A DNA stretch of 64,000 nt from Candidatus Cybelea septentrionalis (GTDB taxonomy: Bacteria; Vulcanimicrobiota; Vulcanimicrobiia; Vulcanimicrobiales; Vulcanimicrobiaceae): NCBI GenBank assembly GCA_003158175.1, contig PMHJ01000021.1:1-64000 (forward strand), written 5' to 3'. Positions 36,119 through 45,876 of this stretch are shown here, one piece after another. The position numbers were made by a program, and so were the translations under genes. Below the pieces are notes generated by a model, which worked only from the letters and a program-made list of their open reading frames with translations, ran no database searches and was not told the DNA's origin. Numbering within the stretch: position 1 is the first letter of the stretch; every line of letters starts with the position of its first letter.

Positions 36119-37095
36119 GCGCCGATGGTGAAACGAAGGTCATTCTGCTGGTGCGGTTGCTCAATGCGATCGATCAGGGACAGCATTCGTTTGAGAGCCT
36201 AAAAGACCGCGTCGCTGAGGGCGAGCGGCGTCCCAGCACGCGCAGCCTGCGCCGGTATCTCGCGATTTTAGCCAACGCCGGTTTTCCACTCTACTTCGAT
36301 CGCGCCGCGAACGTTTATCGCTTCGCCGAAGGCTACAGCCTCAAACGGCTCGACCTAAGCAGCGGCGAGCTCTTTGGATTGGTCGCGCTGCGTTCGCTGG
36401 GCGCGAGCATCGGGGGAACGATCGGGGCGTCGATCGACGACGTTGCCGAAAAGCTCGTCGGAAGCTCGGGACGAGCCGCGCGCGCACGGGTAGACGAGGC
36501 CTCGCCGGTCGCGTTTCGTCTCTCCGAAATATCCCTCGACAAGCGCGGCGAACGCGCCTTCGCGCTGCTCTCTTCGGCAGAACGTTCTTCTCGCAGCGTC
36601 CGGTTCAAGTACCGCGATAAGGAAGGGCGAAACAGCGCACGCAAGGTTGATCCGTACGGCTTCATCATCAACGCGGGACGCATCTATTGCGTCGCTTACG
36701 ACCATACCCGCAAAGAGAAGCGCACCTTTGCGGTGGACAGCGTCACGGAGCCGAGCGTCCTCGCGCAAACGTTCGTGCGGCCGAACGACTTCAACGTTGA
36801 AGCGTACGCCGCAGCTTCAATTAGCGGCGTTTTGCATAACGACGAGACGACCGAAGTGCGGGTGAGCTTCGCGCCGCGAGTCGCGAAGGCGGCGACCGCC
36901 GCCAGGATCGTCGCGGACTTTCACGTCGAGCACCGTGCCGACGGCTCCACGGAGATCGCATATCGCGTTGCGGACGTCGATGAGCTCGTTCGGTGGGTCC
37001 TCGGCTGGGGCGCGCAAGCAGAGATTCTCGGGCCCGATACCGTACGCGCCCGCGTCGCCGCGGTCGCCGCCGAGATCGCGGAGAAGTATAAGTGA
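36115..37095 (+). CDS. WYL-domain transcriptional regulator
   Basis: 326 residues from the ATG that overlaps the previous stop; longer in-frame readings start inside the upstream gene. An N-terminal helix-turn-helix-like region (RRPSTRSLRRYLAILANAGF) is followed by YFDRAANVYRFAEGYSL and a WYL domain (about 160-245) with the hallmark RKVDPYGFIINAGRIYCVAY and KEKRTFAVDSVTEPSVL, then the WCX-like C-terminal extension. WYL proteins sense nucleic acids or nucleotides and regulate stress, defence and metabolic genes. The gene is followed ten bases later by an ornithine-cyclodeaminase-family gene. Confidence 0.87.
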   Translation: MSADGETKVILLVRLLNAIDQGQHSFESLKDRVAEGERRPSTRSLRRYLAILANAGFPLYFDRAANVYRFAEGYSLKRLDLSSGELFGLVALRSLGASIGGTIGASIDDVAEKLVGSSGRAARARVDEASPVAFRLSEISLDKRGERAFALLSSAERSSRSVRFKYRDKEGRNSARKVDPYGFIINAGRIYCVAYDHTRKEKRTFAVDSVTEPSVLAQTFVRPNDFNVEAYAAASISGVLHNDETTEVRVSFAPRVAKAATAARIVADFHVEHRADGSTEIAYRVADVDELVRWVLGWGAQAEILGPDTVRARVAAVAAEIAEKYK

Positions 37096-37105
37096 GGCTT
37101 TAGCC

Positions 37106-38002
37106 GTGATCTATCTCGACGAGGAGCACGTTCGCCGGCTCCTGCGATGGGAAGAGCTCATTGCGGCGATGGAGCAGGCGCTCGCGGATTTTTCGCTTGG
37201 CAGCGTCATTGCGCCGGTGCGTGGCGTTCTGACGATCGAAGAGGGGAAGCGGTACTTCGGCATCATGCCCGCAGCCGCGCAAGACGTGATGGGCCTGAAA
37301 GCCGTTAGCTTTTATCCCGCGAACGAGGGGAGCGCCGTTCCGACCCATCAGGCGATAGTTCTGCTCTTCCGTACCGATAACGGCGAGCCGCTGGCCGCCA
37401 TCGACGGGCGCTTGATCACGGAGATGCGAACGGCCGCAGTCTCGGCCGCGATAACGAAATACCTCATGCCGGCAAACAGCAGAGTACTGGCGTTGCTCGG
37501 CAGCGGCGTGCAGGCCCAATCGCATCTGGCCGCGCTCTCAAGCATTGCGGAGTTCGAAGAGGTTCGAGTCTGGAGCCGCACGCCCGAACACGCGGAGAGA
37601 TTCGCGCGGAAGCATGGCGCCGTGGCGATGGACGCGCAAGCGGCCGTACGCGGAGCCGACGTCATCGTCGTCGCCACGAGCTCGCAGGATCCGGTCCTGG
37701 AAGGCGCCTGGCTCAAAGCGGGTGCGCACGTCAATGCGGTCGGCGCCAACCGGCCGACGTGGCGCGAGCTCGACGACGACGCGATGGCCAACACGCTGCT
37801 CGTCGACTCGCGCGAAGCCGTGCTGCAGGAGTCGGGCGACGTGATTCTTTCCGGGGCGAAGATCTACGCCGAGATCGGGGAAATCTTCGCAGGAACCAAA
37901 CGAGCCGCAACCGGCGAAACGACGATTTTCAAATCGGTGGGCATCGCAGCCGAAGACCTCGCGGCAGGAAGGCTCGTCTACAACGCCGCCACCACTAATT
38001 AG
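37106..38002 (+). CDS. Ornithine cyclodeaminase/mu-crystallin family enzyme
   Basis: 298 residues from GTG 37106; the frame is open upstream but only in sequence overlapping the WYL gene. The family features are a substrate-binding N-terminal part (GKRYFGIMPAAAQDVMGLKA) and a Rossmann NAD domain with ALLGSGVQAQSHLAAL near residue 132, MRTAAVSAAITKYL before it, and VGANRPTWRELDDD near 213. Members are ornithine cyclodeaminases, alanine dehydrogenases or imine reductases; the exact substrate cannot be read from sequence. Proximity to hut genes suggests amino-acid catabolism. Confidence 0.85.
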   Translation: MIYLDEEHVRRLLRWEELIAAMEQALADFSLGSVIAPVRGVLTIEEGKRYFGIMPAAAQDVMGLKAVSFYPANEGSAVPTHQAIVLLFRTDNGEPLAAIDGRLITEMRTAAVSAAITKYLMPANSRVLALLGSGVQAQSHLAALSSIAEFEEVRVWSRTPEHAERFARKHGAVAMDAQAAVRGADVIVVATSSQDPVLEGAWLKAGAHVNAVGANRPTWRELDDDAMANTLLVDSREAVLQESGDVILSGAKIYAEIGEIFAGTKRAATGETTIFKSVGIAAEDLAAGRLVYNAATTN

Positions 38003-38307
38003 CGAAACCCGTCGAAGCGAAGCCTCGACGGGTTCCGACGCATTCACGCACTCGCCTCGCCTGTTTGGCTACCTGGTCGGAGAGCCCCACCGACGCTGGC
38101 GAGCGGTTTGGTCGTTGTCCCGAATCATCGCTCATCGCAACATTTCAGGTGTTCATCGACCGCGAACGATACGTTCGTCGCACTTCAAATTGGATTCGAA
38201 GCTCGTGAATCGTAGCACGCGCAAACGACGTGGACAAGCGCCCACTCGGAGCAATTCACAAGCTGTCCACAAGTTTTTTTCGTTATGCACATCGAACGAC
38301 AAACTCC
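38003..38307. other. Intergenic stretch with a hairpin after the cyclodeaminase gene
   Basis: A perfect 10-bp stem, AACCCGTCGA / TCGACGGGTT (38006-38015 and 38025-38034), begins just after the stop; it lacks a U-tract, so it is at best a weak terminator. A small dyad (GCGAACG-ATA-CGTTCG) lies near 38162 and CTGTCCACAAG followed by T7 near 38268. No gene is seen. Confidence 0.5.
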
Positions 38308-38814
38308 ATGCAGCTTCTTACGTTGCTTCTGGCGTTGCTTGCCCCGGCCGCGAACCCCACGATGGTCGCGCAGAGCCTCTTCGGAGGCTTGCCCATCGAC
38401 GGCATTCACTGCGATCGCGAGGAGGGCTCGGTCGAGCACGTACACACGCAGTTGCAGCTCTTCAATCGCGCGCATGCCGTGACGGTGCCGGCCCAGATCG
38501 GCATCCCCCAATCGGGGACGTGCCTCTATTGGCTCCATACGCATAGCGATGACGGTTTTATCCACATCGAGTCCCCCGTGAAGCGCGTCTTTACGCTGGG
38601 GGAGTTCTTCGACATCTGGGGGCCCAACTTGAGTTGGACGGAGGCTGGAGCGGTGACGGCGCCCCACGCAGGCCGGCTGAGCATCTGGATCGATGGATCG
38701 CCGTGGCACGGGTCGGATCCACGCAAAATCGTCCTGCGCGACCACGAGACGATCGTTATCCAAAGCGGCCCGCCCTTTGCAAAACCGGCGCACGCCGATT
38801 GGTCGAAGCTCTAA
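38308..38814 (+). CDS. Secreted protein of an uncharacterised 'HTHxxDGxIHIE' family
   Basis: 168 residues from ATG 38308, which gives a signal peptide (MQLLTLLLALLAPAANP); the frame extends upstream without a better start. The conserved core has HVHTQLQLF, IPQSGTCLYWLHTHSDDGF, IHIESP and FTLGEFFDIWGPNLS. The many His residues in fixed spacing suggest metal binding. I associate this layout with short hypothetical proteins in Chloroflexota, Dormibacterota and related uncultivated phyla; no function is known. It stops nine bases before hutH and may be co-transcribed with it. Confidence 0.65.
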   Translation: MQLLTLLLALLAPAANPTMVAQSLFGGLPIDGIHCDREEGSVEHVHTQLQLFNRAHAVTVPAQIGIPQSGTCLYWLHTHSDDGFIHIESPVKRVFTLGEFFDIWGPNLSWTEAGAVTAPHAGRLSIWIDGSPWHGSDPRKIVLRDHETIVIQSGPPFAKPAHADWSKL

Positions 38815-38823
38815 GGAACTGCG

Positions 38824-40365
38824 GTGACGCTCACTCCTCCGATTGAAATAGACGGGCGCCATCTTACGCTTGAAGCGATCGAGGCGGTGGCCTTCGGAGC
38901 CTCGATTCGTATTTCGCCGGCCGCTCGCGAGCGCGTCGCGCGCGCCCGCGAGTTCGTTGAAAGCCGTCTCGCCGCGGGTGAGTCAATCTACGGCGTGACG
39001 ACCGGCTTCGGCAAGCTTGCCAACATCGTCATCGCGCCGGAAGACGCCGCCGAGCTGCAGCTTAATTTGGTTCGCAGCCATGCCGCCGGCACCGGTGCGC
39101 TCTTGGAAATTCCGGTCGTACGCGCTGCGGGCGTCCTTCGGGCAAACTCGCTCTCTGCGGGCCATTCGGGCGTCAAGCCGCAGACGCTCGACCTAATCGT
39201 CGGCATGCTCGAGCGCGGCGTAACGCCGGTCGTGCCGTCCGTAGGATCTCTCGGCGCCAGCGGCGATCTCGCGCCGCTCGCTCACATGACGCTCACGCTG
39301 ATCGGCGAAGGCGAAGCCTTTTTTCGCGACGAGTTGCTGCCGAGCGCCGTCGCACTCGAACGTGCCGGATTGAAGCCGATCGAGCTCGGGGCGAAGGAAG
39401 GCCTGGCGCTGGTCAATGGAACGCAGGTGATGACCGCGATTGCGGCGCTGAGCGTGGTGCGCGCGCAGCGGCTCGCCGCCGCGGCCGACGTCATCGGCGC
39501 GATGTCGCTGGAGGCCTATCTGGGCAGCGAGCGCGTCTTCGACCGCCGCATCAACGACCTGCGGCCCCATCCCGGGCAAGAGCGCGTAGCGGCCAACTTG
39601 CGCGCGCTGCTCAAAGATTCGGAGATCGTGTGGTCGCACGTGGAATGCGAACGCGTCCAAGATCCATACTCGTTTCGCTGCATTCCAGTCGTTCACGGAG
39701 CCGTGCGCGACTCGACGGCCTACGTGCGCCGCGTCACGGAAGTCGAAGCAAACTCGGTAACCGATAACCCGCTGGTCTTTCCGGAGGACGGCGTCTTTCT
39801 CTCCGGCGGGAACTTCCACGGCGAGCCGATCGCGCTGGCGATCGACTTCCTGAAGATGGCGATCGGCGAGCTGGCCTCGATAGCCGAGCGCCGCCTCTAC
39901 CTCTTGCTCAACGCCGAAGATCGCGGCTTGCCCCTCTTTCTCACGAAGCGCCGCGGATTGCAATCGGGACTAATGATCGTGCAGTATACCGCCGCGGCGC
40001 TCGTCAACGACAACAAAGGGCTAGCGTGGCCCTCGAGCGTGGATTCAATTCCGACCTCGGCTGGACAAGAAGATCATGTGAGCATGGGGATGACGTCAGC
40101 TAATAATCTGTTGCGCGTGCTCGACAATGTGGAAGGCGCGCTCGCCTGCGAGCTGCTTGGCGCGATGGTCGCGACCGATCTTCGCCGCCCGCTGCAATCG
40201 GGCCCAGGAACCCGCGCCGCGCATGAAATCGCGCGAGAGCGCATTCCCGCCTGGGGTGACGATCGCTCCCCCGCGCCGGACATCGCCGCCGGCCGCGAGC
40301 TGATCCGTTCGCATCGGCTCGTCGACGCCGCCGAAGCGGCCGTCGGGCACCGGCTTACAGGCTGA
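38824..40365 (+). CDS. hutH: Histidine ammonia-lyase
   Basis: 513 residues (GTG start). Contains YGVTTGFGKLANI near residue 58 and the MIO cofactor triad Ala-Ser-Gly at about 145-147 within GSLGASGDLAPLAH, plus NGTQVMTAIAAL and the C-terminal SAGQEDHVSMG. It deaminates L-histidine to urocanate. Tyr, Phe and His lyases share this fold; the hutU and hutI genes nearby fix the histidine assignment. Its 3' end overlaps by 11 bases the convergent TonB-dependent receptor gene, which separates it from hutU. Confidence 0.95.
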   Translation: MTLTPPIEIDGRHLTLEAIEAVAFGASIRISPAARERVARAREFVESRLAAGESIYGVTTGFGKLANIVIAPEDAAELQLNLVRSHAAGTGALLEIPVVRAAGVLRANSLSAGHSGVKPQTLDLIVGMLERGVTPVVPSVGSLGASGDLAPLAHMTLTLIGEGEAFFRDELLPSAVALERAGLKPIELGAKEGLALVNGTQVMTAIAALSVVRAQRLAAAADVIGAMSLEAYLGSERVFDRRINDLRPHPGQERVAANLRALLKDSEIVWSHVECERVQDPYSFRCIPVVHGAVRDSTAYVRRVTEVEANSVTDNPLVFPEDGVFLSGGNFHGEPIALAIDFLKMAIGELASIAERRLYLLLNAEDRGLPLFLTKRRGLQSGLMIVQYTAAALVNDNKGLAWPSSVDSIPTSAGQEDHVSMGMTSANNLLRVLDNVEGALACELLGAMVATDLRRPLQSGPGTRAAHEIARERIPAWGDDRSPAPDIAAGRELIRSHRLVDAAEAAVGHRLTG

Positions 40366-43300
40366 GACTCAGCGAGAAATAGGCGTTAAAGGGATTCGGC
40401 AATACGAACGAGTTGGTGTCGGCGTACGCCGGGGTGTAGGAGTTTGCGAAAGCCGGATTGAGCGGGACGCCGTTTGCCGTCTTGTCGTTGGGTGAAGACC
40501 CGTTGTAAAAGTTCGAAGCGTAGTAGTAGTTTGAAATATAGCCGCAAGTATAACTGTTAGGTGGATACTGTTTCGTCCACGGTTCTGAGGAGCCCCCGAA
40601 GCAGGCGTTCAACAGATTCGCGAGCAGCACGTTTGCTTTGAGACGCGGCGTGATCTGATATCCCATTTGGAGACTCAGGTTGAGCTGACTGGGCTGCCGA
40701 AACGCGCCGAACGAGTCGAAGACGCCGGTCTGTGGATTGGGAATGAAGAATTCGCCGGGCGAGGTTCCGTTTTGCGTCGCGGAGAGGCCGCAGGTCGTGT
40801 AGTCTGCCTGCTGGGGCCGCGGAGCGCTGGGAATATTGGACGAGTTACGCTTGCAGGTTCGAGGATCGATTCCGAGGACATCGGCCGGGTTGCCGTAGGG
40901 TTGGCCTTCGTTGAACGTCATGGCCGGCGTGATGGTAAACCGATTGCGCTTATAGTTGACGATCGCGCTCAAGACGTTGGGCGAGAGATAGGGGTAATCG
41001 AGACCGACGGGATACCAGCCGTTGCGGTCGAGCAGCGGCTGCGGCGACATCGAGTAGTACGGGTTCCAGATTGGCGAGAAGGCGTTCGGCTTGAGTCGCT
41101 TGCAGCTCGGATCGGGAAGGACGTTGCCGTCGCGGATGTCCTCATAGCATTGCGAGCCGCCGCCGGCCCGCGTCAGCCCGTTGAAGTTGGCAATATCCTG
41201 GTTGTACGGATCGATCGGGTTGATCGTCGTTCCGGGATAGTTGCCCCAGCGCTCGGCTGCGTTCGTGTACGTGTAGGAGATCAGAAACGAGAGTCCGTTC
41301 TTGTCGAAGTCGCCCTTCGTGAACTCGAACTCGGCGCCGTCGACCCGCTCGACGCCGGAGTTGAGCCCCCCGCTCAGCCCAAATGGCAATCCGATGCTGT
41401 AGACCTGATTGGTTGCGTAGCGATAGTACGGGGTCACCTTAATCGACATGTCCGTGCCTTTGAAGCGGCGCTCGAACGACGCGTCGTAATTGTCGGAGTA
41501 CTGTACCTCCGGATCGTGCACGGGGGTCGTAAATCCGTACTGCCAGAAGGCCTGAAAAAGATCGTACGCGAGATTGTTGGCGACGGCGTTGTACTGCACC
41601 TGATAGGTCTCCGGCTCTTGCGCGTAGCGTCCCGCCGAGAAGCGCAGCACGGTATCCGGATTAATGGTGTAGGTCGCGCCGAACCTCGGCGTAAGCGCGT
41701 AGTCCGTCACCGTCGGGCTATACGAATCGCTCAGCAGCAGGTGACCGTCCTTGCCGTCGGGATGAACCGTCTGCACCGGATGTGCCGGAATCGAGTTGTC
41801 GACGGGGCAATCGAATCCGACGAAGGGTACCGCCGGCCTGCCGCTGGCGGGCGGTTCCGCAATAACGTACGGCGCGAGCGTTACGGGGTTATAGCAAAAC
41901 TCGCGCTGACCGGCGAGGAACCAGAAGTTCTGACCGTTATTAGATGTGTTGGCGAGATTGTATTCGTACTGTTCGCCGCGTAAGCCGAGATCGATATTGA
42001 GCTTGTCGGTGGGAGTCCAAAGATCCTCGAGTGCGAGCGAGGTAAAATTCGGCACGACGTTGTTGAGAAAGCCCTGGTTGCCCGTATAGGTAATTTGCCA
42101 CGACGCGCCTGGAACGCTCACGCCCGTGGGTTCGGGCTCCATGAACGAGCCGCTCGTGAGCGGGCTGTTGCACGGCGCAGGTTGTCCAGCCTTATAATGC
42201 TCGCCGAGATAATTGCCGGACTGATACGCGAAGCACTCCGTGCCGTTGGTGAGGTTCGTCGCAGAGGTACTGAGGAAGTTGTTAAAGTTGGTGTTGTTGA
42301 AGCGGTTGGTCGTCGCGGTCGTGTAGTTGCCATCGAAGGTCAGCAGGTGCTGGGAGCTGAGCTGATTGGCATAAGTGAACGCTAGGCCGCGCGTGTGCGA
42401 TTCCAGTTCGTAATCATAGCTCGTGACGCCAAAACCGAAGAACGGCGTGCCATAGCTCAGCGGGCTGGTCTGCAGCCAATCGGAGTAGAACGTGTAACCG
42501 TAAATGCGGAAGTAGGCGTTCGAGCCGATGTTTTTCTGATATTGGAGCTTGACGATCGAAGCGTCGTTCCAGAATCCGTCGCGAGCGTCGGGCGGCACGG
42601 CGGAAAACGTGCCGGCGGCGCATTGTCCCTTGATTGTAGGCTGGCCATAGAAGCCGTAGGGGTCGATATTTGCGCAGCGAGCGCCGGGCGAACCCGGATC
42701 GAAGTAGGGCACGGGGGCGACGTTGGCCGGATTCTCTCCAAAATGCGTGCCGCTCGGCCACGTAACGAAATCGCCCCACACCTCGGGCACGTTCTCTCCG
42801 TATACCACGTCGCTCAGCTGGTTGATGACGTGCGGGCCGAGATCGTTCTGCGAGCTGTAAAACTGGCTCTGAAGCGCCGTTACGTTGTAGAGCAGTTGCA
42901 CGTCGTCGCGTCCGGCGTCGTATCGATGAGGAATCCCGAAGTGCAGGTTGATGACGCTCTCACGATCCGCAAGGTTCGAGTAGCTCGCGTACGCCGGCGA
43001 AAGGGTTTGATAACAACCGGGGTCTGCATGAACGCCGCTCGGAAACCGTACGTAGCCCGCCTGCCCCGGGCTCAATGTGAAGGGGTTGTAGACCGGTGAT
43101 GAATTGGGGCCAGAATACCAGCCGGTCCCCTGCGGCGCGGTGTTGACGCAGGTCGGAAAGACTCCGCCGAAATCGAGGTGTGCGGTGTTATACGCGATTG
43201 CAGGATAACCCCACACGTCGCCGAGGTTCGATCCGTTGAACTGGTCGAGATAGCGGTAATCTTGATTGTAACCCCCGATGCCGATGTAGTAGGAGAAGAG

Positions 43301-44149
43301 GCGGTCGGGCGTCGCCCCGCCGACTTCGAACTGAAGGTTGTGATAGTAGGTCGTGGTCCCGATGCCGGTATCCACGGTCGCGTATCCGGGATAGGTTCCG
43401 GTCTTGATGACTTGATTGATGAAGCCGGCTAGGCCGGTCGCGCTCGATCCCGCCGTTCCGCCGCCCGTATAAACTTGAAGCTCCTGCTGTCCGAGCGTTC
43501 CTGCCGTGCTGCCGGGATAGTTGTCGAACGACCGGTTGACTGGAACGCCGTCAAATTCATAGCCGACCTGGTCGTAGTTTCCGCCTCGAATATAGACCGT
43601 CTGATCCCAACCCTGCTGGTTGGGCGGTACGAATGCTCCGGGAACCGCAGCGATGGCCGAGTAGGCGTTATTGAGGTTACCACCGCCCCCGATGCCGGCG
43701 GCGGCCTGCGTGACGGTCGCGTTCACCGAATACACGTCGGTCGTCGTTCCGGATTTTACGACGTCCATCGAGGAGCGCGCCGTCACTCGCGCGATCGTTC
43801 GCAGCGACGCCTGGAGCGGAATTCGAAGCGTCTGCACTTGGTCGGCAAAGACTGAGACGCCAGTGAAGGTCGAAGTCTCGAAGCCGTCCTTGGAAACCGT
43901 GATCGCGTAAGTATCGGGAGCTAGCGAGAGCATCGCAAAACGGCCGGACGCATCGGTCGTAACCGTTACGGTCTGCGAGGGGCTGACCGCGACGACTCGG
44001 GCGCCCGCAATCGGGCCGCCGCCGGTCCGAGCGACGACTCCGGTGATCGATCCGGTCGTTCCGGCGTAAGCGCGCAAGGTAGCCAACGCACATCCGACGA
44101 CGAGCGCAAGAACGAAGAGTGACCACGCTGGCCGCCACCTTCCGCACAT
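40355..44149 (-). CDS. TonB-dependent outer-membrane receptor with carboxypeptidase-regulatory-like N-domain
   Basis: 1264 residues. Signal peptide (about 1-28), then a carboxypeptidase-regulatory-like domain (about 31-110: [20 protein letters not shown] and [15 protein letters not shown]), a plug domain ([20 protein letters not shown]) and a long beta-barrel with many Tyr/Asn-rich strands, ending [11 protein letters not shown]. Oar-like receptors of this kind import bulky substrates with TonB energy. It lies inverted between hutH and hutU and shares a 68-base divergent region with hutU, so it may import a histidine-containing peptide or other substrate of that pathway. The overlap with hutH is 11 bases. 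Confidence 0.9.
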   Translation of the reverse strand: MCGRWRPAWSLFVLALVVGCALATLRAYAGTTGSITGVVARTGGGPIAGARVVAVSPSQTVTVTTDASGRFAMLSLAPDTYAITVSKDGFETSTFTGVSVFADQVQTLRIPLQASLRTIARVTARSSMDVVKSGTTTDVYSVNATVTQAAAGIGGGGNLNNAYSAIAAVPGAFVPPNQQGWDQTVYIRGGNYDQVGYEFDGVPVNRSFDNYPGSTAGTLGQQELQVYTGGGTAGSSATGLAGFINQVIKTGTYPGYATVDTGIGTTTYYHNLQFEVGGATPDRLFSYYIGIGGYNQDYRYLDQFNGSNLGDVWGYPAIAYNTAHLDFGGVFPTCVNTAPQGTGWYSGPNSSPVYNPFTLSPGQAGYVRFPSGVHADPGCYQTLSPAYASYSNLADRESVINLHFGIPHRYDAGRDDVQLLYNVTALQSQFYSSQNDLGPHVINQLSDVVYGENVPEVWGDFVTWPSGTHFGENPANVAPVPYFDPGSPGARCANIDPYGFYGQPTIKGQCAAGTFSAVPPDARDGFWNDASIVKLQYQKNIGSNAYFRIYGYTFYSDWLQTSPLSYGTPFFGFGVTSYDYELESHTRGLAFTYANQLSSQHLLTFDGNYTTATTNRFNNTNFNNFLSTSATNLTNGTECFAYQSGNYLGEHYKAGQPAPCNSPLTSGSFMEPEPTGVSVPGASWQITYTGNQGFLNNVVPNFTSLALEDLWTPTDKLNIDLGLRGEQYEYNLANTSNNGQNFWFLAGQREFCYNPVTLAPYVIAEPPASGRPAVPFVGFDCPVDNSIPAHPVQTVHPDGKDGHLLLSDSYSPTVTDYALTPRFGATYTINPDTVLRFSAGRYAQEPETYQVQYNAVANNLAYDLFQAFWQYGFTTPVHDPEVQYSDNYDASFERRFKGTDMSIKVTPYYRYATNQVYSIGLPFGLSGGLNSGVERVDGAEFEFTKGDFDKNGLSFLISYTYTNAAERWGNYPGTTINPIDPYNQDIANFNGLTRAGGGSQCYEDIRDGNVLPDPSCKRLKPNAFSPIWNPYYSMSPQPLLDRNGWYPVGLDYPYLSPNVLSAIVNYKRNRFTITPAMTFNEGQPYGNPADVLGIDPRTCKRNSSNIPSAPRPQQADYTTCGLSATQNGTSPGEFFIPNPQTGVFDSFGAFRQPSQLNLSLQMGYQITPRLKANVLLANLLNACFGGSSEPWTKQYPPNSYTCGYISNYYYASNFYNGSSPNDKTANGVPLNPAFANSYTPAYADTNSFVLPNPFNAYFSLSLSL

Positions 44150-44217
44150 GCGAGCCCGTCATTCGCTACGCCGCGCGAGAGGTCTTGTCCGCGGCTCCAA
44201 GAATTCCGCGCTTCATT

Positions 44218-45876
44218 ATGAGTGTAATCGCGGGCTCTCGCGCGGTGCGAGCGCCGCGTGGCGCGGAACTCACTTGCTTGGGATGGCCGCAAGAAGCCGC
44301 ACTGCGCATGTTGATGAACAATCTCGATCCCGAGGTCGCCGAACGCCCCGAGGATCTGGTCGTCTATGGCGGCAACGGCCGCGCCGCACGGTCGTGGGAG
44401 GCCTTCGACGCAATCGTTCGCACGCTGCGCCGGCTGAAGGGCGATGAGACGCTGATCGTGCAAAGCGGCAAGCCCGTCGCCGTTTTCAGAACGCACCCCC
44501 GCGCGCCGCGCGTGCTCATCGCCAATGCGAACCTGGTCCCGAAGTGGGCGGATTGGAGCGTCTTTCGCGAGCTCGAAACCCTAGGGCTCACGATGTACGG
44601 CCAAATGACGGCGGGTTCGTGGATCTACATCGGTACGCAAGGAATCGTTCAGGGCACCTACGAGACGTTCGCGGAGTTGGGGCGCCGCCACTTCGGCGGG
44701 TCGCTGGCCGGCCGCGTGGTGTTGACGGCCGGAGTGGGCGGTATGGGCGGGGCTCAGCCGTTGGCGGTTACGATGAACGCCGGCATCTGTCTGATCGTTG
44801 ACGTCGATCGCGTCCGCTTGGAACGCCGGCGCGAGCTGCGCTACCTCGACCGAGTGGCCGAGTCTCGGGAATCGGCGTTGCTTCAAATCGAACGCGCGCG
44901 CAGGCGCAGCGAGCCCGTCTCGATTGGATACGAAGGCAATGCCGCGCAGGAGTTCCCACAGCTCTTTGACCTCGGCTTTCGACCCGACGCGGTGACGGAT
45001 CAGACGTCGGCGCACGACTTGCTCGATGGATACGTTCCCGCCGGCCTTTCACTTGCTGCAGCCGCCGAGCTGCGCAAGCGCGATCCCGGCGAGTATCAGG
45101 AGCGGGCCCTTCAAAGCTGCGCTCAAGAGGTACGAGCGATGGTGCAGTATCTCGACGCCGGCGCCATCGTCTTCGACTACGGCAACAACATCCGCGCCCA
45201 GGCGCAGCGCGCCGGTTTCGAGCGCGCCTTCGATTTCCCGGGCTTCGTTCCGGCGTTCATTCGCCCGCTCTTCTGCCGTGGGTCGGGGCCGTTCCGATTC
45301 GCAGCACTCTCCGGCGACCCAAACGACATCGCCGCATGCGATGAGAAGCTGCTCGAGCTGTTCGACGACGATTCCTCGCTGACGCGCTGGTTACAGTTGG
45401 CGCGCGAGCGCATAGCCTTTCAGGGGTTGCCGGCTCGCATCTGCTGGCTCCCCTACGGGCGACGCGCGAAGGCGGGGCTGGCGTTCAACGAACTCGTTCG
45501 ATCGGGTGCGGTCAAGGCGCCGATCGTCATCGGACGCGACCATCTCGATGCCGGCAGCGTCGCGTCACCTTATCGCGAAACCGAGGCGATGAAGGACGGA
45601 AGCGACGCGATCGCCGACTGGCCGATTCTCAATGCGTTGCTCAACACGGCCGCCGGCGCGCATTGGGTGAGTTTCCATCACGGGGGCGGCGTCGGCATCG
45701 GCTACAGCCTGCACGCCGGAATGGTCGTGGTTGCAGATGGAAGCGACGACGCGCGCGAGCGGCTCTCGTGCGTGCTTACCACCGATCCCGGACTCGGCGT
45801 CGTGCGCCACGCCGACGCCGGCTACGAGCTCGCGATCGAAACTGCCGACGCAGAAGGACTCGATTGGCGTCTCTGA
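44218..45876 (+). CDS. hutU: Urocanate hydratase
   Basis: 552 residues from ATG 44218, the family norm; longer readings overlap the receptor gene and lack similarity. Motifs include [20 protein letters not shown] at the N-terminus, [20 protein letters not shown], the NAD-binding [16 protein letters not shown] near residue 180, [11 protein letters not shown] near 320 and [11 protein letters not shown]. It converts urocanate to 4-imidazolone-5-propionate with tightly bound NAD+. It overlaps the hutI start by 13 bases. Confidence 0.96.
   Translation: MSVIAGSRAVRAPRGAELTCLGWPQEAALRMLMNNLDPEVAERPEDLVVYGGNGRAARSWEAFDAIVRTLRRLKGDETLIVQSGKPVAVFRTHPRAPRVLIANANLVPKWADWSVFRELETLGLTMYGQMTAGSWIYIGTQGIVQGTYETFAELGRRHFGGSLAGRVVLTAGVGGMGGAQPLAVTMNAGICLIVDVDRVRLERRRELRYLDRVAESRESALLQIERARRRSEPVSIGYEGNAAQEFPQLFDLGFRPDAVTDQTSAHDLLDGYVPAGLSLAAAAELRKRDPGEYQERALQSCAQEVRAMVQYLDAGAIVFDYGNNIRAQAQRAGFERAFDFPGFVPAFIRPLFCRGSGPFRFAALSGDPNDIAACDEKLLELFDDDSSLTRWLQLARERIAFQGLPARICWLPYGRRAKAGLAFNELVRSGAVKAPIVIGRDHLDAGSVASPYRETEAMKDGSDAIADWPILNALLNTAAGAHWVSFHHGGGVGIGYSLHAGMVVVADGSDDARERLSCVLTTDPGLGVVRHADAGYELAIETADAEGLDWRL

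Noticed and set aside
38260-38285. DnaA-box-like CTGTCCACAAG with a T-run
   Set aside because: Single weak match, no box cluster and no dnaA/dnaN nearby; not evidence for an origin.
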